In this document: positions 53,647 to 60,736 of the stretch, in pieces | Position numbering within the stretch: position 1 is the first letter of the stretch | How the letters are laid out: every line of letters begins with the position of its first letter | Assembly (NCBI RefSeq): GCF_004378255.1 | Contig: NZ_SNQG01000001.1 | Span: 372,001-436,000 of the forward strand | Source of the DNA: Mucilaginibacter phyllosphaerae | GTDB taxonomy: Bacteria; Bacteroidota; Bacteroidia; Sphingobacteriales; Sphingobacteriaceae | DNA length: 64,000 nucleotides | Direction: 5' to 3' | Notes under the pieces: generated by a model | What the model was told of the DNA's origin: nothing | Database searches by the model: none | The model's input: the letters and a program-made list of their open reading frames with translations, nothing else | Translations under genes and position numbers: made by a program

Positions 53647-55401
53647 TTAATTCACATCAACCTGTGGGCTGGTAATCGTTATTTTACTCGGTTCTAACTT
53701 AATTGTGCTATTACCGCACTGTAGGGTAATAGATTGCTTGGCAGTAATTAAGATCGACCCGCTATCGTTTTCTATCTCTATACCGTTACCGCCCGTTTCA
53801 TGTACAATCTTTTTTAAAGCAGTTAAACCAATAAGGCCCTCATCGTTTTGCATTACCACGGCATTATCCCCTGTTTGGTGAACGATAGTTTTGGCAGCGG
53901 TTGATTGAATAGAGCCTTGTTTTTCGTGCACGTAAACGGTGTTTGCTGCAGAAGTAGCAAGTGTTAAGGCATGTGCACCATCATCAAAAGTTAAATTGCT
54001 CCCCCTGCGCGAATGCATGCCTTTGATATTACTGTTGGTAAAACCGCCGCTGTCTACATTATTGCTGTGATACACACTGCCTAATATTACGGGGCGGGCA
54101 ATGTTGCCTTCTTCAAAATCTACAATTACCTGGTCGCCTTTTTCGGGCACTACCAAAAAGCCGCGGTTTTTACCCGTGTCGCCGTGGCCTGCATTCGGGC
54201 TCATCACCCGCAGCCACTCGGTTGGGTCGTTAGCGGTGCACTGCCATTTAAACTGCACCTTAACACGCCCCTGCTTTTTAGGGTCGTCATTATCAATAAC
54301 CGTGGCCAGCTGCATATCGGCCATCGGCTTTTGTGCATTCTTTACCAGCAGCTTCTCGCTATCGGCAGATACGCCTTCAAAAGTGTTTTGATAATGGCCT
54401 ACCCCATCTAACTGGTGGTAAACGGCGGTTACCAAAAACTTGCCAAAATCCTGCACCTCAAAACCTATCTGCCCGCGCATGCTGGTGCTGATGTTGACCA
54501 CCTTGCCCAGGCTAACTTGCGGGTTATCGCCGTTGCCCATGATGCTCAACAATTCGGATACGATGGCCTTGTGTTCATCGTTCACAAACGTATCTATATC
54601 TTTTTGCGAGTTTACCCGCACATCAAGCGGCTCGTTATATTGCTTGCTGTACACCTGTTTAGAGGCCGATATGGCGTGCGACAGATCTGCCGAGCCATTA
54701 CTGGCGCCTGATGGTTTTGCGCTCAGGAGCTGATCCTGCACCGAATTGTAGGAGAATTTTTGATAGGTAAGCGGCGAGATCTGCATGCCATACTGGATGC
54801 TGTGCAGATCGCGGCCGTAGATGAGGGTTATCTCTTCCAGCTTTGCCGGCTTGCCAAAATTCAGTTTGGTACCATCGTAATAAAACCATTCGTGATACTC
54901 TGCCGACAGGCGGTTGATAAATTCAAAATCACTTTCGCGGTATTGGATCAGGTAGTCGATCGGCGATGTATATGCCGGGGCTATGTTAAAGCTCAGATCA
55001 TTTTGCGGGGCATCGGCCGTTGCCTGCTGCAAAATGGTTTTCAGGTCCTTATTCAGGTACGAGCCCAGGTCTGCCCCCCTGTCTATCAGGATACTCGGGC
55101 TAAAGCCGCTTATCACTATATCACCCTGAAAACCGTGGCTCTGGGCTATCTCTACCCTGGTGATCTTGCCGGTGAACTGATGATCGGCATCTTCTGTACG
55201 GCCAAACTGCACCGTAAGGTTTTTACCTATAAATTCTTTTGATTTCTCCAGTGTCACCTTGTTGGTGTTCTCTATCTGGTCGTGGTTAAAGCGCAGCTGA
55301 AAAGTATGGTGTTCGTTAAAACGCTGTTCCAGTGTAAAAGAAGAGAAATGCGCAATCGGCGTACCCTCTATGCTAATATCTACTTTTATCTTGCTATCCA
55401 T
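53647..55401 (-). CDS. tssI: T6SS spike protein VgrG (TssI)
   Basis: 584 residues. A gp27-like hub spans about 1-370 (YLIQYRESDFEFINRLSAEYHEWFYYDG, typical of VgrG/phage late-D proteins). A gp5-OB fold follows, with VIDNDDPKKQGRVKVQFKWQ and WLRVMSPNAGHGDTGKNRGF (about 372-425) and VILGSVYH. A short C-terminal beta-helix with repeated KTIVHQTGDNAVV/KKIVHETGGNGIE units ends the protein without an extra effector domain. It forms the trimeric tip of the T6SS needle. The gene is 21 bases after the lipoprotein gene and heads the effector module. Confidence 0.93.
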   Translation of the reverse strand: MDSKIKVDISIEGTPIAHFSSFTLEQRFNEHHTFQLRFNHDQIENTNKVTLEKSKEFIGKNLTVQFGRTEDADHQFTGKITRVEIAQSHGFQGDIVISGFSPSILIDRGADLGSYLNKDLKTILQQATADAPQNDLSFNIAPAYTSPIDYLIQYRESDFEFINRLSAEYHEWFYYDGTKLNFGKPAKLEEITLIYGRDLHSIQYGMQISPLTYQKFSYNSVQDQLLSAKPSGASNGSADLSHAISASKQVYSKQYNEPLDVRVNSQKDIDTFVNDEHKAIVSELLSIMGNGDNPQVSLGKVVNISTSMRGQIGFEVQDFGKFLVTAVYHQLDGVGHYQNTFEGVSADSEKLLVKNAQKPMADMQLATVIDNDDPKKQGRVKVQFKWQCTANDPTEWLRVMSPNAGHGDTGKNRGFLVVPEKGDQVIVDFEEGNIARPVILGSVYHSNNVDSGGFTNSNIKGMHSRRGSNLTFDDGAHALTLATSAANTVYVHEKQGSIQSTAAKTIVHQTGDNAVVMQNDEGLIGLTALKKIVHETGGNGIEIENDSGSILITAKQSITLQCGNSTIKLEPSKITITSPQVDVN

Positions 55402-55422
55402 ATTGTTGTGGGCTTAGTTGTA

Positions 55423-56037
55423 TTATTTTAACGGCCATGGCCTGTAGTAGCTTATCACTTTATAAGCACCTTTAACCTTGCCAAACACAAAACCGAAAGA
55501 AGTTTCTTTACCGTTATCTTCGGTATATTGCTTCTCCAGTTCATATAATATACTGCCTTTATCGGTAACATGCTTTAAGGTTATATAGTAATTTTCGGCA
55601 GTGGTTTTGTCAATTTCAGAAAGATCATCCTCGGTACTTGCAGGTATTAACCTTACGGCATCCTTGGTAAAAATATCATTATAATACCCGGTAAACTCGC
55701 TCTGGCTAATCAGGCCGCTATTGGCATCAACCGGTGCGCTTTTTAGTTCGTCGTTTGTCCATTGCGGTAATGTTTGCAACGGGAAACTGAACATTTGCGT
55801 AAGCTGTGCCTTATTATTAGCTTTTACAGCTGCTTTAAATTTGGCAAAAAACAGCCTGAACTGCTGCTCGTTATTCACTGTATCTGCTGCAACCGGGCTG
55901 GCGCTATCATTTGCAGGTTTAGCAGCAGCAGCCGTATCTGCTTTATTAGCACTTGTGGTATTGCCGTTACAGCCATATACTGCCGGCAGCAATAAGGCAA
56001 TCAGTATCAACCAAATATGTTTTTTTAACTGCTTCAT
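55423..56037 (-). CDS. Lipoprotein in the T6SS cluster, possible muramidase immunity
   Basis: 204 residues with a lipoprotein signal; the lipobox is VYGC (Cys23). It is followed by an Ala/Asn/Thr-rich linker to about residue 52 and a domain (about 58-204) with the look of an NTF2-like or small alpha+beta fold (FRLFFAKFKAAVKANNKAQL, FGFVFGKVKGAYKVISYYRP). It is not TssJ-like by eye. The gene is 3 bases after the lysozyme-like gene. A periplasmic lipoprotein next to a peptidoglycan hydrolase is the usual layout for effector/immunity pairs, but a structural T6SS role is also possible. Confidence 0.6.
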   Translation of the reverse strand: MKQLKKHIWLILIALLLPAVYGCNGNTTSANKADTAAAAKPANDSASPVAADTVNNEQQFRLFFAKFKAAVKANNKAQLTQMFSFPLQTLPQWTNDELKSAPVDANSGLISQSEFTGYYNDIFTKDAVRLIPASTEDDLSEIDKTTAENYYITLKHVTDKGSILYELEKQYTEDNGKETSFGFVFGKVKGAYKVISYYRPWPLK

Positions 56038-56040
56038 ACA

Positions 56041-57003
56041 TTAATTTCTGGGGATACTGATCAGAGCACGCTGCTCCATCCTTTTCAATATAACAGCCGC
56101 ACCCAACTGGGTTGATACGGCATTCGCATCATACACCCCATCCTTTACGTATTTGCCTTTGGTGTAATGGTTAGAGTAGCTCCACAAGTAAGGCGTATGG
56201 ATGCCTTTACGGTTATAACCAAAACCGTTATAGCCTTCCAGTTTTAATAATATGTATGACAGGCTCCAGTTGGTCACCTGGTCATACTTCATCAGCTTAA
56301 GGGCGTCTACCGCGCTCTCTTCAAAGGTGAACGGCGGCGCATGGCCAACTTTAGGGCGGTTGGCAGGCACATGTACGGTGTAACCGGTTAAAGGGTCGCC
56401 GTTATGTAAATGCCGTTTAAAACTAAAACTGCATTCCATATAATGTACGCAGGCAATAAAATACCATGGAATTGCCGAGCCGCCAAAAAAATTGGTCCCG
56501 GCAAAAATATCCCGGTTCAATCCAAACGGATCGTTGTTGGCAATATACTTTCCGGTTAACAGATCGTACTTTTGTATCCCATTTATCCCCAACGAAGGTT
56601 TGGGTAAACTAAAGGGCGTTAAAGGGGCGTTTAAAGAGCGAAAATCGGTGATTTCTGGCGCTCCGGATCCGGCAGAAGTTGTGTCGGCAGCAGTTCTTAC
56701 CGTATCGGCAAGTGCAGGGAACCGGTTATAAAATGGTGTATAAGACGATTGAAATAATGGTTGGTTATTTAAAAGCAACGGACTGATGCCCCCCCCTTTA
56801 ACCAGGTTAGATACCCCCTCATATCTGGACCGGTTCACAACAATTTTTTCGTCAATTACTTTATCTATCTCGGCTAATTTTTCTTTTTTAATCTCGCAGG
56901 TGTTAAAAAGCAATATGTATTCCATAGCTGTAGGGGCTACAGACTTAACTTTTTTACGAATGGTGGGTGAACCGTGCTTAACTATTCTTTTCTTTTTTTT
57001 CAT
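56041..57003 (-). CDS. Lysozyme-like protein, candidate T6SS peptidoglycan hydrolase
   Basis: 320 residues, no signal peptide. The first 25 are very basic (MKKKKRIVKHG) and about 25-155 is a linker-like region with Pro/Ser/Thr. The C-terminal domain (about 178-315) matches a phage-like lysozyme family. The putative catalytic Glu190 lies in VHYMECSFSFKRHLHNGDP, followed by TVHVPANRPKVGHAPPFTFE, LEGYNGFGYNR and the characteristic YLWSYSNHYTKGKYVKDG. Lack of a signal peptide plus its place just upstream of the lipoprotein and vgrG fits delivery by T6SS (inference). It follows the hcp terminator at 57033-57070. Confidence 0.68.
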   Translation of the reverse strand: MKKKKRIVKHGSPTIRKKVKSVAPTAMEYILLFNTCEIKKEKLAEIDKVIDEKIVVNRSRYEGVSNLVKGGGISPLLLNNQPLFQSSYTPFYNRFPALADTVRTAADTTSAGSGAPEITDFRSLNAPLTPFSLPKPSLGINGIQKYDLLTGKYIANNDPFGLNRDIFAGTNFFGGSAIPWYFIACVHYMECSFSFKRHLHNGDPLTGYTVHVPANRPKVGHAPPFTFEESAVDALKLMKYDQVTNWSLSYILLKLEGYNGFGYNRKGIHTPYLWSYSNHYTKGKYVKDGVYDANAVSTQLGAAVILKRMEQRALISIPRN

Positions 57004-57032
57004 GGGTAGATTAAAAAAGAAGCTGATCTGAC

Positions 57033-57070
57033 TAAAAAAAACGGAGAAGATACTGTTCTATCTCCTCCGT
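57033..57070 (-). terminator. Terminator/attenuator after the second hcp
   Basis: Stem 57041-57052 with 57059-57070 (11 of 12 pairs, 6-base loop). In the minus-strand transcript it is followed by a run of eight U (57041-57034). It lies between the hcp stop and the ATG of the lysozyme-like gene, and would keep abundant hcp transcription from flooding the effector genes. Confidence 0.75.
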
Positions 57071-57092
57071 ATCTGATATTGCATTGCCTGGT

Positions 57093-57485
57093 TTATTTCG
57101 GCCAGTCGTTCTCATGCTCGGCGTTGCCGATCTTAAGCTTACGTGCCGATAGCACAAAGCTCAGGGTCATCGGTGCATTACCTACGATAGAGATACCCTC
57201 GTTGTATTGGATGATGTAACCGTCTTCAAAAGAAAGCTCCTTCATTTTAGCATCCTCTTCAGATTTTTTGAAGGTAACTGTTCCGCTTAACGGCTTGTAT
57301 TGGTTATTTACCATTGATTCGATCACCGAGGTGTCTTCTGTTGATTCTACCTCAACCTGGATGGTACCACCGTATACACCTGATGACGGGCGCCCTTTAG
57401 CGTCAACATCCCTGCTCAAGGCATAACTGCACTGCAGCACATCAAACTCCTTAGAGCCTATGTTAATTCTTGCTTTAAAAGCCAT
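57093..57485 (-). CDS. tssD: T6SS tube protein Hcp (TssD), copy 2
   Basis: 130 residues of the Bacteroidota Hcp/TssD type (start MAFKARINIGSKEFDVLQCSY; GRPSSGVYGGTI; SFEDGYIIQYNEG; ending SARKLKIGNAEHENDWPK). It stacks as hexameric rings inside the contractile sheath. About 29 of 129 aligned residues differ from copy 1 (by eye). Changes cluster in the last third and in a few surface-type positions, so the two could carry different cargo. It has its own promoter-like box and a terminator. Confidence 0.92.
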   Translation of the reverse strand: MAFKARINIGSKEFDVLQCSYALSRDVDAKGRPSSGVYGGTIQVEVESTEDTSVIESMVNNQYKPLSGTVTFKKSEEDAKMKELSFEDGYIIQYNEGISIVGNAPMTLSFVLSARKLKIGNAEHENDWPK

Positions 57486-57511
57486 ATTCGTAAATTTTTT
57501 AGTGTAACAAT

Positions 57512-57541
57512 CAAAGCTACCTTTTAGCCGTTAAAGCCAAA
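57512..57541 (-). promoter_or_regulatory. Candidate promoter of the second hcp
   Basis: On the minus strand TAGCTTTG (57519-57512) fits TAnnTTTG, with TTTG at 57541-57538 and an 18-base spacer. Transcription would start about 20 bases before ATG 57485. Confidence 0.45.
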
Positions 57542-57571
57542 CGCAACCCTGTTAATTAAAATAAGATAAAC

Positions 57572-57973
57572 TTAGTTGGCGCGTCCCGGCCAGTCGTTAA
57601 CATGTTCTGCGTTACCCAATTTAAGCTTCCGTGCAGATATGGTAAACTTGTAGGTCATTGGTGTATCACCAACAATGTTTAAACCTTCAGAATACTTTAC
57701 AATGTAACCGTCCTCAAAAGACAGTTCTTTCATTTTAGCATCTTCTTCAGATTTTTTGACCAATAACGTACCTGTAACAGGCTTGTATTGATTGTTAACC
57801 ATTGATTCAATAATTGATGTGTCTTCGGTTGATTCTATCTCTACATCGATAGTACCACCGTAAACACCTGATGACGGGCGTCCTTTTGAATCAACATCTC
57901 TGTTTAAGGCATACGAGCAATTAAGTACATCGTACTCTTTGCCCGAAAAATTTAATCTTGCTTTGAAAGCCAT
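57572..57973 (-). CDS. tssD: T6SS tube protein Hcp (TssD), copy 1
   Basis: 133 residues, close paralogue of copy 2, with the same framework (MAFKARLNFSGKEYDVLNCSY, GRPSSGVYGGTI, MKELSFEDGYIVKYSEG) but ending in WPGRAN, three residues longer. Tandem hcp duplication is common in T6SS loci and allows cargo-specific tubes. It lies 112 bases after the oxidoreductase stop, separated by a terminator-like hairpin, and 86 bases before copy 2. Confidence 0.92.
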   Translation of the reverse strand: MAFKARLNFSGKEYDVLNCSYALNRDVDSKGRPSSGVYGGTIDVEIESTEDTSIIESMVNNQYKPVTGTLLVKKSEEDAKMKELSFEDGYIVKYSEGLNIVGDTPMTYKFTISARKLKLGNAEHVNDWPGRAN

Positions 57974-58003
57974 AACGATAAATTTTAAGGTTATTAATTA
58001 ATA

Positions 58004-58020
58004 AAACCGACCATCGGTTT
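58004..58020 (-). terminator. Small terminator-like hairpin after the oxidoreductase gene
   Basis: AAACCGA (58004-58010) pairs with TCGGTTT (58014-58020) around a 3-base loop. In the minus-strand transcript an AU-rich stretch follows. The stem is only 7 base pairs, so it is weak. Confidence 0.45.
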
Positions 58021-58085
58021 CTATTATTTAACTACAGATGAGCTCAAATATTGTTTCGAGAAATAATAAATAACTTATAATTATT

Positions 58086-58655
58086 TCATATCAGCTTGAT
58101 ACCAAAGCTATAAAGTTTCTTCATCCACTTCTGAGCGTACTGATTATCAAGGGAATATATGTGGCCGATAGCACTGGTGTGCACCGGCTTAATATTACAT
58201 TTTTCTAATACCGACCTTTTAATAGATAAATAGGTAGCGCGCTGCGTTTGCTGCCAGTCGGCCCATGCTGCCTCGTCCAAAATAGATACGATACGGGCCG
58301 AGCGGCCACGAAAATCATTGCTGAACTTAGGCTGATTGGTCACAAAGATCTGATCGGGCATAAAGATCCGGTCAAAAAAACCTTTGATCTTAAAATTGAT
58401 AGACTCTTTAAAAACAGGGCAAAAAACCACTATATGGCTTGCCCAGGTTAATTTAACTATTGCCGCGGCCAAATCGGGCTCAAGGCCTGTATTATTCCCG
58501 GGCAATTGCCTGTTGGGGTTAAATTTAAGATTGGCAATCACGATATCCTTTATAACCGCTTGCCCACCCTCTGCACCATGCCTATAAGCATTTATCAGCG
58601 CGTTTGTAGTTTCGCCTTTATTGATATCTGCATTAATAATTACAACCTGCTTCAT
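58086..58655 (-). CDS. Flavodoxin-fold NAD(P)H-dependent oxidoreductase
   Basis: 189 residues. The opening strand VVIINADINKGETTNALINAY is the FMN-phosphate loop of the NQO1/KefF-like family. ASHIVVFCPVFKESINFKIKGFFDRIF is the conserved 'P-x-x-x-x-x-x-x-K-x-x-x-D' region in which such enzymes bind FMN and substrate. It reduces quinones or similar acceptors with NAD(P)H. It is an odd passenger inside the T6SS cluster, set off by terminators at both ends. It is probably expressed on its own: a TACTTTTG -7-like box lies at 58673-58666, almost touching the ATG. Confidence 0.8.
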   Translation of the reverse strand: MKQVVIINADINKGETTNALINAYRHGAEGGQAVIKDIVIANLKFNPNRQLPGNNTGLEPDLAAAIVKLTWASHIVVFCPVFKESINFKIKGFFDRIFMPDQIFVTNQPKFSNDFRGRSARIVSILDEAAWADWQQTQRATYLSIKRSVLEKCNIKPVHTSAIGHIYSLDNQYAQKWMKKLYSFGIKLI

Positions 58656-58730
58656 TTTGCTAATGCAAAAGTAAGCAGTTATTACATTATATTAACAGCA
58701 TGTGTTAAATTTGTGGTAACATTAAATTAA

Positions 58731-58761
58731 AAATGCCCCGTTTCACAACTACGGGGCATTT
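58731..58761 (-). terminator. Terminator of the clpV-tssB-tssC transcript
   Basis: AAATGCCCCG (58731-58740) pairs with CGGGGCATTT (58752-58761) around an 11-base loop. In the minus-strand transcript the stem is followed by U-rich sequence. It lies 15 bases after the tssC stop. Confidence 0.85.
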
Positions 58762-58775
58762 AATGCTATCAGTTA

Positions 58776-60164
58776 TTACTGCTGTTTATATTCTGTATTC
58801 CAGGTTGCGCTGGCATCTTCGCCCTTGTGGCCATCTAACTTAACCACAAAGCTTTTTGCCGGGAAGTATGGCGTAATGTTGATATCCAGGTGGATCCTAT
58901 CCTTCTGTACCTCATCACGCTCAAATTTGATGATCTTGAAACGCTCTATCAAACGATCAGGGCCCTGGATGTTATCCAAAAACTTAACTATTTGCGATCT
59001 CAGGTCCTGCTCTGTTTTAGAATTCCAGTTCTCAAATGCACGGCGGTTCAAAAAGTCGAACAATACCTTAGTGATATAGTCAAACACACGCACAACCGAA
59101 TAGGTTTGTAAACCGATATTATCGCCATTGAAAAGCGTTTTGGCAGAGAATGCCATCACTTTACCATATTCGTTCACCATCGGCACCAGGCCAATGCGTT
59201 CCAGATGCGAGATCTCGCTTTTCTTCAGATCAAAACGCACACCGTCAACCTCGTTTACCGCACCATGTTTTTTACCGGCCGTAACCTGCGACATTAAGGT
59301 GTAGTACATTTTACCTGCCAATGCTGCCGAACCAGGTACATACAAGTTATCCTCTTCGCCAACCTCGGCAACTTTACCACGGCCAACCATCCAGTTACAC
59401 GTCATGATAGTGTTTGATTTGAATGCATCACCACCGGTAAGGTTGGCAGATGTAAACAAGTCGATAACATCATCAGGCTGCTCTAAATCGGCAAAATCCG
59501 TAACCAGCATCACTTTGTTCTCAAAGGCAATTTTCGACCATTTTTCAATCACTTTGTTTGAACCCAGATAGCCCGGTACAACCAAAATAGAGTAATTCTT
59601 GCGCAGGTCTAACCTATCGTAATTCTGTTTAAGTTCGCTACCTACATAATCAATAAAGCGCGGGTTATCCAGTTCCTTTAACTGGTCAAGGCTCGCGTTC
59701 ATGATCACCACGTTCTTCACCTTGTCAGATTCGGTGTTTTTATAAAAAAGCTGTAACGAGCGGTAGGCCTGCTCCAGCTCACGTGTGCTTTCTAAAGCAT
59801 CGTGAATATTGGTGTTCAGGTTTTCTTCGGCCAATTGCAGCTTTTCGGTGCTTTTATCAACCATCTCGCTTACAGAGCCTCCTGTTTCCAGGGCTTCTAT
59901 CCATTGGGTAAGCTTTTGCTTCAGTTCCTCGCGCTCCAGTTTCTTTTCATCATCCGATAAAAAGATCTGTTTACGTGCTTTACGCTCAGGGTTTAAATTC
60001 TGTAAGCCGTCTATTGTAGTTTCTAATAGATCAAACCCGCCAACCCTTGATAATTTCTCCAGGCTTTGGCTTAAATTAAGATCTTGCCCGGCGGCTTTTT
60101 CTGCTGGTTTAAAACCCTGCGCCGATGACGCTTCGTTGCCGGCTTGCTGGTTTGTTGTTGCCAT
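58776..60164 (-). CDS. tssC: T6SS contractile sheath large subunit TssC
   Basis: 462 residues, the Bacteroidota form of TssC (VipB-like). The disordered N-terminus (about 1-28) is followed by a helical section (about 30-130) and the sheath core with VVIMNASLDQLKELDNPRFID, YSILVVPGYLG, MLVTDFADLEQPDD and YVPGSAALAGKMYYTLMSQ. It ends with ITPYFPAKSFVVKLDG, the conserved C-terminal strand region. With TssB it builds the sheath whose contraction drives the Hcp tube. It follows tssB by 33 bases. Confidence 0.94.
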   Translation of the reverse strand: MATTNQQAGNEASSAQGFKPAEKAAGQDLNLSQSLEKLSRVGGFDLLETTIDGLQNLNPERKARKQIFLSDDEKKLEREELKQKLTQWIEALETGGSVSEMVDKSTEKLQLAEENLNTNIHDALESTRELEQAYRSLQLFYKNTESDKVKNVVIMNASLDQLKELDNPRFIDYVGSELKQNYDRLDLRKNYSILVVPGYLGSNKVIEKWSKIAFENKVMLVTDFADLEQPDDVIDLFTSANLTGGDAFKSNTIMTCNWMVGRGKVAEVGEEDNLYVPGSAALAGKMYYTLMSQVTAGKKHGAVNEVDGVRFDLKKSEISHLERIGLVPMVNEYGKVMAFSAKTLFNGDNIGLQTYSVVRVFDYITKVLFDFLNRRAFENWNSKTEQDLRSQIVKFLDNIQGPDRLIERFKIIKFERDEVQKDRIHLDINITPYFPAKSFVVKLDGHKGEDASATWNTEYKQQ

Positions 60165-60197
60165 AATATTTTATAACTGTTAAGTTGGTATCTTCAA

Positions 60198-60638
60198 TTA
60201 TTGTTCAAGCTCTTTCACAAAGTTTTTAAGTGCGCTGATAAATGCGGCCCTTGTTTCTTCGTTATCAAGTGTTGTTTTTAATGTTTTGTTGGTTTTAAGC
60301 TGCTTGATAATGTTCAGGTGCATTTCGCGCTCAATATTCAGCTTGCGCAGGTAATTACTTTGCTGTACAATTTTTTTAACGCTAAAATCGCCCAGGTTCT
60401 GAAACTTCAGGTTTTCTGTTAAGGTTGAACCATCCTGCTTCGCCAGCGATATACTTACATTTGGCTTATAATGCTCAAAAACCTCTTCAACCGTTTTTAA
60501 GCCTTCTACCTTCTCTGGCCGCAACGGCTCGTTATCAGTTAGCTTTTGAATAAATAATGTTTTATTGGGAGAGATCTCACCAAACGCTTCTGAGGTGTCG
60601 ACTTTTGTCTCGTTTCCTCCTATTTCGTAATTAAACAT
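60198..60638 (-). CDS. tssB: T6SS contractile sheath small subunit TssB
   Basis: 146 residues. It begins MFNYEIGGNETKVDTSEAFG and shows the sheath-subunit segment SLAKQDGSTLTENLKFQNLGDF (about 60-81), followed by a helical C-terminal half ending ALKNFVKELEQ. It interlocks with TssC. It is separated from clpV by 98 bases that contain a striking inverted repeat (60690-60721), and it is followed by tssC. Confidence 0.93.
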   Translation of the reverse strand: MFNYEIGGNETKVDTSEAFGEISPNKTLFIQKLTDNEPLRPEKVEGLKTVEEVFEHYKPNVSISLAKQDGSTLTENLKFQNLGDFSVKKIVQQSNYLRKLNIEREMHLNIIKQLKTNKTLKTTLDNEETRAAFISALKNFVKELEQ

Positions 60639-60689
60639 AGGTATGGGGATAAGTGTAGATGCTTTAATTTAATACTATAATGTTGTTTT

Positions 60690-60721
60690 ATAACAAATTG
60701 TTTTATTAAACAAGTTGTTAT
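60690..60721. promoter_or_regulatory. 14-base inverted repeat between clpV and tssB
   Basis: Arms 60690-60703 and 60708-60721 match at 13 of 14 positions around a 4-base TATT loop. Minus-strand transcript after it is A-rich, not U-rich, so it is a poor terminator. It is better read as an operator or an mRNA hairpin for processing or stability. Confidence 0.6.
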
Positions 60722-60736
60722 TTAATACTTTAACAA

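Noticed and set aside
58104..58111. TAGCTTTG box (minus strand) upstream of the first hcp
   Set aside because: It lies in the last codons of the oxidoreductase gene, about 130 bases from the hcp start, and has no -33 element.
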